A stretch of 38,059 nt of DNA from Haliea sp. GTDB taxonomy: Bacteria; Pseudomonadota; Gammaproteobacteria; Pseudomonadales; Halieaceae. The translations under genes and the position numbers were made by a program. The stretch lies in contig PKDD01000048.1 of assembly GCA_002862465.1 (NCBI GenBank), positions 1-38,059 on the forward strand, given 5' to 3'. Of this stretch, positions 34,491 to 38,059 are shown piece after piece. Positions within the stretch are counted from its first letter, which is position 1. The number at the start of each line of letters is the position of its first letter. The notes below the pieces were generated by a model. The model was not told where the DNA came from. It did not search any database and saw only the letters and a list, made by a program, of their open reading frames with translations.

Positions 34491-35618
34491 ATGGACTTTT
34501 CATTCAGTGAAGAACAACAGATGCTGCAGCAAAGCGTCAGTAAGTTTATTAGTCAAGACTATGATTGGGATAGTCGCCAGGCGCTTTCTAAAAGTGCCAC
34601 TGGATTCAGCGCTGCTAATTGGCAGCTATTTGCTGAGCTTGGCTGGTTGTCCATACCCTTTAAAGAGGACGATGGCGGTTTTGGCGGCAGCGCGGTTGAT
34701 TTGATCGTCACCATGCAAGAGTTCGGCAAAGGGTTGCTGGTCGAGCCGTTCCTAGCCAACACGATACTCGCGGGCACGGTTATCAGCGAGGCTGGCAGCA
34801 GCGAACAAAAATCGGCACTGTTGACGCCATTGATGGAGGGTTCGCTGCAATTAGCTTTTGCCTACGCGGAACCTCAAAGCCGCTATGAGCTGGCTAATGT
34901 GCAATGTAGCGCCGTGATCAATGGCGATGAGATCGTACTTAATGGACACAAGTCTGTGGTATTGAATGGCGCTGCAGCTGAAAAAATTCTGGTTTCAGTG
35001 CGCACCTCTGGTGAGTCGTGCGATCGCGAAGGAATTAGTCTGATTTGGGTTGAGGCGAGCGCGGCAGGTGTGCGAAGAGAGTGTTATGCCAGTGTCGATG
35101 GCCAACGTGCGGCGGATATTTGGTTTGACGATGTCGTGCTGCCTGCAAGCAACCTCCTAGGTAGCGCAGGTGAGGCCATTGATGTTATTGAAATGACCAT
35201 CGATAGAGCAGCGCTAGCGATATGTGCCGAAGCCGTTGGCGCGATGGAAATGTCATTAACGAAAACCGTTGAATACAGTAAAATTCGGAAGCAGTTCAAA
35301 GTGACACTTTCAAGCTTTCAGGCACTGCAGCACCGTATGGCGAATATGTTTATAGAGCTTGCGCAGGCCAAATCAATTCTGCTTATGGCAGCAATGGAGA
35401 TGGACAGCCTAAACGGCCGCGCACCGAAAGCGTTGTCGGCGGCTAAAAGCCGTATTGGTAAGGCTGCACGTCTAGTGGGCGAAGAATCAATACAAATTCA
35501 CGGTGGCATCGGTGTCACCGACGAGCTCGATGTAGGGCACTATTTTAAGCGCCTTACCGCCATGCAATTTTTGTTTGGTAGCACCGACCATCACACCGCT
35601 CGGTTTGCGGCCAGTTAG
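34491..35618 (+). CDS. Acyl-CoA dehydrogenase, small subunit (PimD-like)
   Basis: A 375-residue acyl-CoA dehydrogenase paired with the preceding gene. The ATG at 34491 lies 13 nt after the large-subunit stop; the frame is open further upstream inside that gene, but the usual start MDFSFSEEQQML fits here. It keeps SKIRKQFKVTLSSFQALQHR and IHGGIGVTDE, which bind FAD across the dimer. The position of the large subunit's catalytic Glu is Asp238 (IDRAAL) and the C-terminal position lacks Glu, so it is likely non-catalytic and completes the FAD site. A weak hairpin follows the stop. Confidence 0.88.
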   Translation: MDFSFSEEQQMLQQSVSKFISQDYDWDSRQALSKSATGFSAANWQLFAELGWLSIPFKEDDGGFGGSAVDLIVTMQEFGKGLLVEPFLANTILAGTVISEAGSSEQKSALLTPLMEGSLQLAFAYAEPQSRYELANVQCSAVINGDEIVLNGHKSVVLNGAAAEKILVSVRTSGESCDREGISLIWVEASAAGVRRECYASVDGQRAADIWFDDVVLPASNLLGSAGEAIDVIEMTIDRAALAICAEAVGAMEMSLTKTVEYSKIRKQFKVTLSSFQALQHRMANMFIELAQAKSILLMAAMEMDSLNGRAPKALSAAKSRIGKAARLVGEESIQIHGGIGVTDELDVGHYFKRLTAMQFLFGSTDHHTARFAAS

Positions 35619-35689
35619 TGTAAACCCAATAGGGTGTTTGTTCGGCGCCGCAGTGATACTAGATACAGCCCCTAAGTTGCCGATGGCTC

Positions 35690-35695
35690 TATAAT
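35690..35695 (+). promoter_or_regulatory. -10-like hexamer before the BASS transporter
   Basis: TATAAT lies 91 nt before the TTG start in the 167-nt gap after the dehydrogenase pair. No convincing -35 is present. Confidence 0.3.
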
Positions 35696-35785
35696 GCCGC
35701 GACTTCACACGGGTGGCTTGTTGGCCAAATAGTACAACCGCTGTTTTAGCTGCCCCACCATGCCACATCGCTACGGACTATTAAG

Positions 35786-36688
35786 TTGGCCGATTTCTAT
35801 ATTATTAATGAATACTGGTTTGCTGCTATCCAACTTGTATTGGCAATGTTTGGAGTGGGTGCCACGTTAACCAGCCGTGACTTTCGCGACGTCGCTCGAG
35901 TACCTAAGTCCGTCATTATTGGTACGCTGGTGCAGCTCGTGGCGATCCCGCTAGCCGCATTAGTGTTTATTTCAACTCTAGGCTTAATGGGTGGCATTGC
36001 CGTATCTGTAGCACTGATTGCCGCGATTCCTGGCGGTGCCAGCTCAAATTTCTTTACCTACTTCGCGCGTGGAAATTTTGCACTGTCTATTTGTATCACC
36101 GCAATCACCACATTGGCCTGCCTTTTGTCAACGCCCATTATTCTCGAGATGCTGATCGGCGACTACATGCCCGCCGAGTTCGTCATGCCTAGGCTACTGA
36201 TTATGCGCGAGATAGCGCTCACTCTTCTCATTCCCTTGTCATTGGGTATGCTCTATTTATATGTTTTCCCAACATCTGCCGTGTACGTGTCCAGATGGTG
36301 TATTCGCGGCTCACTGCTAGGTATCGGATTAATTGCTGTGGGTTCTAGTATTGCCGGCCGGATCGATATGGAAGCGTTCGGGCTGGGAAGTGCATTAACC
36401 ATTACTTTGCTGACGCTAGTTTTCGCGGTTATTGGATGGTGTAGTGGGCGACTGGCCGGACTTAAACGAGCAGACTGCTCTGCCATCGAAATGGAGGTAG
36501 TGGTCCGCAATGTGAATCTTGGGATTCTTATTAAGGCGACACTGTTTCCGGCCGCGGTCGTACAAACAGCGGCACTCGGTGACGCTGTGCTATTTGCCCT
36601 GCTGCTTTACGGCGGCTTGCAGATGCTGTTCGCTGCATGCCTCATCGTGTTAGGCCGCCGCTCCGCAACTGCCCAAGCCACACAGTGA
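35786..36688 (+). CDS. Bile acid:sodium symporter family (BASS) transporter
   Basis: A 300-residue membrane protein with about nine or ten hydrophobic segments. Family features are GVGATLTSRDFRDV near the end of the first segment, and GGASSNFFTYFARGNFALS followed by a Thr-rich helix, the crossover and sodium-binding region. BASS proteins import organic acids such as bile acids or pyruvate with sodium. The start appears to be TTG 35786, as no ATG lies between the upstream stop and the first membrane segment. Its place after the dehydrogenase pair suggests uptake of that pathway's acid, which is inference. Confidence 0.87.
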   Translation: MADFYIINEYWFAAIQLVLAMFGVGATLTSRDFRDVARVPKSVIIGTLVQLVAIPLAALVFISTLGLMGGIAVSVALIAAIPGGASSNFFTYFARGNFALSICITAITTLACLLSTPIILEMLIGDYMPAEFVMPRLLIMREIALTLLIPLSLGMLYLYVFPTSAVYVSRWCIRGSLLGIGLIAVGSSIAGRIDMEAFGLGSALTITLLTLVFAVIGWCSGRLAGLKRADCSAIEMEVVVRNVNLGILIKATLFPAAVVQTAALGDAVLFALLLYGGLQMLFAACLIVLGRRSATAQATQ

Positions 36689-36944
36689 GCGTTCATTTAT
36701 TTACGCTTCACCATCAGATGAACACGCAATCAAGCATTTCTGATCTAGTGTGTAGGAGAATAATTCTGACGTACACGCAGATGAGCCTTACTAACAATAC
36801 ACATTAGCGCTCAAATGATGTCAAACTATAGGCTTTTATGGCTATGGGCAGCAAAGTCGGCGGTAACGATGACAGGCCGTGGCAGTAGCTTTATACGCTC
36901 ACTTGGGTGGGTATTTTTTCCTGAATAAATTACGAGGAAAGATT

Positions 36945-37736
36945 ATGTCAGATTCAGAGGGCTCTATCAGCGTTGAGCAGCGCGGCCATATACTTTTGAT
37001 CGGGCTTAACCGACCTGCAAAATATAATGGTTACACTCCCACTATGGCTAAACAACTCATAGAGGCGTTTACCCGACTAGACGAAAGCAGTGATCTGTTC
37101 GTAGGCGTCCTCTTTGGACACGGAGATCACTTCACAGCGGGTCTCGATCTACCCAAGTGGACGGGGCGAATGCAACACGGAGCCAGTGCACAGGAAGGGT
37201 CGGAGCCGCCAGTCGATCCTCTAGCGCTGGGCCGCTCCTGTCGCAAGCCAATCATCACTGCTGTGCAAGGTATTACATTTACTTTTGGGATCGAGATTGC
37301 GTTAGCCGGCGATATCGTTATTGCTGCTGATAACTGTCGCTTCTCGCAGTTGGAGCCGGCCCGCGGTATCCATGCCACCGGCGGCGCAACAATTCGCTTC
37401 GTACAGCGCGGAGGATGGGGTAACGCTATGTATCACTTGCTAACGAGCGACGAGTTCGACGCGCATGAAGCCTATCGGATTGGTTTCGTGCAGGAAGTCG
37501 TCCCGGTTGGCAAACAATTGGATCGTGCGCTTGAAATTGCTGCAGTTATCGCGTCGCAGGCCCCTCTTGCCGTTCAAGCTACCAAGGCCTCGTCAAGACG
37601 CTTTGTAGAGCAAGGTTTTGCCGTAGCCGTCCGCGAGCTTGGTCCTACGCAGCAACGACTTATGGCCAGCGAGGATGCCAACGAAGGCGTTCAATCCTTT
37701 ATTGACCGTCGGAAGGCGGTGTTTAAGGGCGTATAA
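36945..37736 (+). CDS. Enoyl-CoA hydratase/crotonase family protein
   Basis: A 263-residue crotonase-fold enzyme from the ATG at 36945, which has GAGGAAAG upstream; a GTG at 36879 in the same frame has no ribosome-binding site. Both hydratase acids are retained: Glu117 (FGIEIALAGD) and Glu137 (QLEPARG). The second loop (ARGIHATGGATIRFVQRGGWG) differs from fatty-acid hydratases, so a non-fatty-acid acyl-CoA is possible. The 256-nt gap before it shows no gene. It follows the BASS gene on the same strand and probably hydrates the product of the dehydrogenase pair, though operon membership is uncertain. Confidence 0.87.
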   Translation: MSDSEGSISVEQRGHILLIGLNRPAKYNGYTPTMAKQLIEAFTRLDESSDLFVGVLFGHGDHFTAGLDLPKWTGRMQHGASAQEGSEPPVDPLALGRSCRKPIITAVQGITFTFGIEIALAGDIVIAADNCRFSQLEPARGIHATGGATIRFVQRGGWGNAMYHLLTSDEFDAHEAYRIGFVQEVVPVGKQLDRALEIAAVIASQAPLAVQATKASSRRFVEQGFAVAVRELGPTQQRLMASEDANEGVQSFIDRRKAVFKGV

Positions 37737-37819
37737 CTGGCAAGGAGAAAGCTTTATATCATTGGTGTTATAAAATGACATAAATGAGGCCTGAACTCAA
37801 AAAATAGTGGGTATCCGCG

Positions 37820-38056
37820 GTGATGACAGAGTTGAATGTAGTAGAGGTGGACGCGAGAGGCTTGGCTTGTCCAATGCCTCTACTGAGGGCCAAACGGGCA
37901 TTAAATATCATGGATGTTGGCCAGAGGCTGCGCGTATTAGCGACTGATCAAGCGTCGGCGAGGGACTTTCGAGTCTTTGCAGAGCAGTCAGGCCACCTGC
38001 TGCTTGATACCGATGAGATTGATGGCGTCTACAGTTACTTGATGGAAAAACAGTAA
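37820..38056 (+). CDS. TusA-family sulfur carrier
   Basis: A 78-residue SirA/TusA-like protein with VDARGLACPMPLLRAKRAL at the N-terminus, containing the CPxP persulfide cysteine (residue 17), and an alpha/beta fold of typical length. TusA proteins relay sulfur for tRNA thiolation or other pathways. GTG 37820 and ATG 37823 are both possible starts. It follows the crotonase by 83 nt. A role in the catabolic region is not apparent, and whether it is the main TusA cannot be told from the window. Confidence 0.88.
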   Translation: MMTELNVVEVDARGLACPMPLLRAKRALNIMDVGQRLRVLATDQASARDFRVFAEQSGHLLLDTDEIDGVYSYLMEKQ

Positions 38057-38059
38057 CAG

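Noticed and set aside
36879-36944. GTG start for the crotonase
   Set aside because: The ATG at 36945 has a good GAGGAAAG site and matches family starts.
1-38059. CRISPR array, prophage, transposon or toxin-antitoxin system
   Set aside because: No regularly spaced repeats, integrase, transposase or toxin-like small gene pairs are visible on either strand.

Overview
The window looks like chromosomal DNA of an aerobic, probably marine, gammaproteobacterium. The evidence is the housekeeping content: dxs, xseB, yrfG-hslR, cysQ, yaeQ, birA-coaX and purT, a LiuR-type MerR regulator with a liu operon, and many lipid or terpenoid-type oxidation genes. Base composition looks moderate throughout. I see no tRNA or rRNA gene, insertion sequence, integrase, prophage or CRISPR array.

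Left part (1-7.97 kb) is mostly core genome: partial xseB and dxs (leftward), the yrfG-hslR pair (leftward, 4-nt overlap), cysQ, a small DUF465 protein, ogt, a DUF2959 secreted protein followed by an alkylglycerol-monooxygenase-like membrane hydroxylase, and yaeQ. From 8.1 to 14.3 kb a leftward operon liuR-liuA-liuB-liuD-liuE encodes leucine/isovalerate breakdown to acetoacetate and acetyl-CoA. The usual liuC (methylglutaconyl-CoA hydratase) is absent from its customary slot between liuB and liuD. birA-coaX (14.5-16.2 kb) follows on the plus strand.

From 16.3 to 31.1 kb lies an accessory catabolic region. Its centre is a divergent control region near 19.5 kb. Leftward: a single-chain regulator with two MarR domains, a small sterol-desaturase-type di-iron hydroxylase, a carboxymuconolactone-decarboxylase-fold protein with neither Cys nor His, and an ECI2-like enoyl-CoA isomerase. 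Rightward: a translationally coupled dehydrogenase trio (3-hydroxyisobutyrate-dehydrogenase-like, aldehyde dehydrogenase, SDR) and a SnoaL-like protein. Beyond these are a cytochrome P450, a secreted ThuA-domain protein, two acyl-CoA synthetases and a GPH-family transporter. A perfect 15-bp palindrome (19538-19552) overlaps the putative promoter of the double-MarR gene and abuts the divergent promoter. I infer an uncharacterised pathway that hydroxylates a hydrophobic compound, oxidises the alcohol to an acid, activates it with CoA and feeds it to beta-oxidation. The substrate cannot be read from the sequence.

The right part (31.4-38.06 kb) holds a GlsB/YeaQ stress membrane protein, purT, a paired acyl-CoA dehydrogenase (large and small subunits, with a candidate catalytic Glu only in the large one), a bile-acid:sodium-symporter-family transporter, a crotonase and a TusA-like sulfur carrier. 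The acyl-CoA dehydrogenase pair, transporter and crotonase fit the same theme of degrading polycyclic or branched acids.
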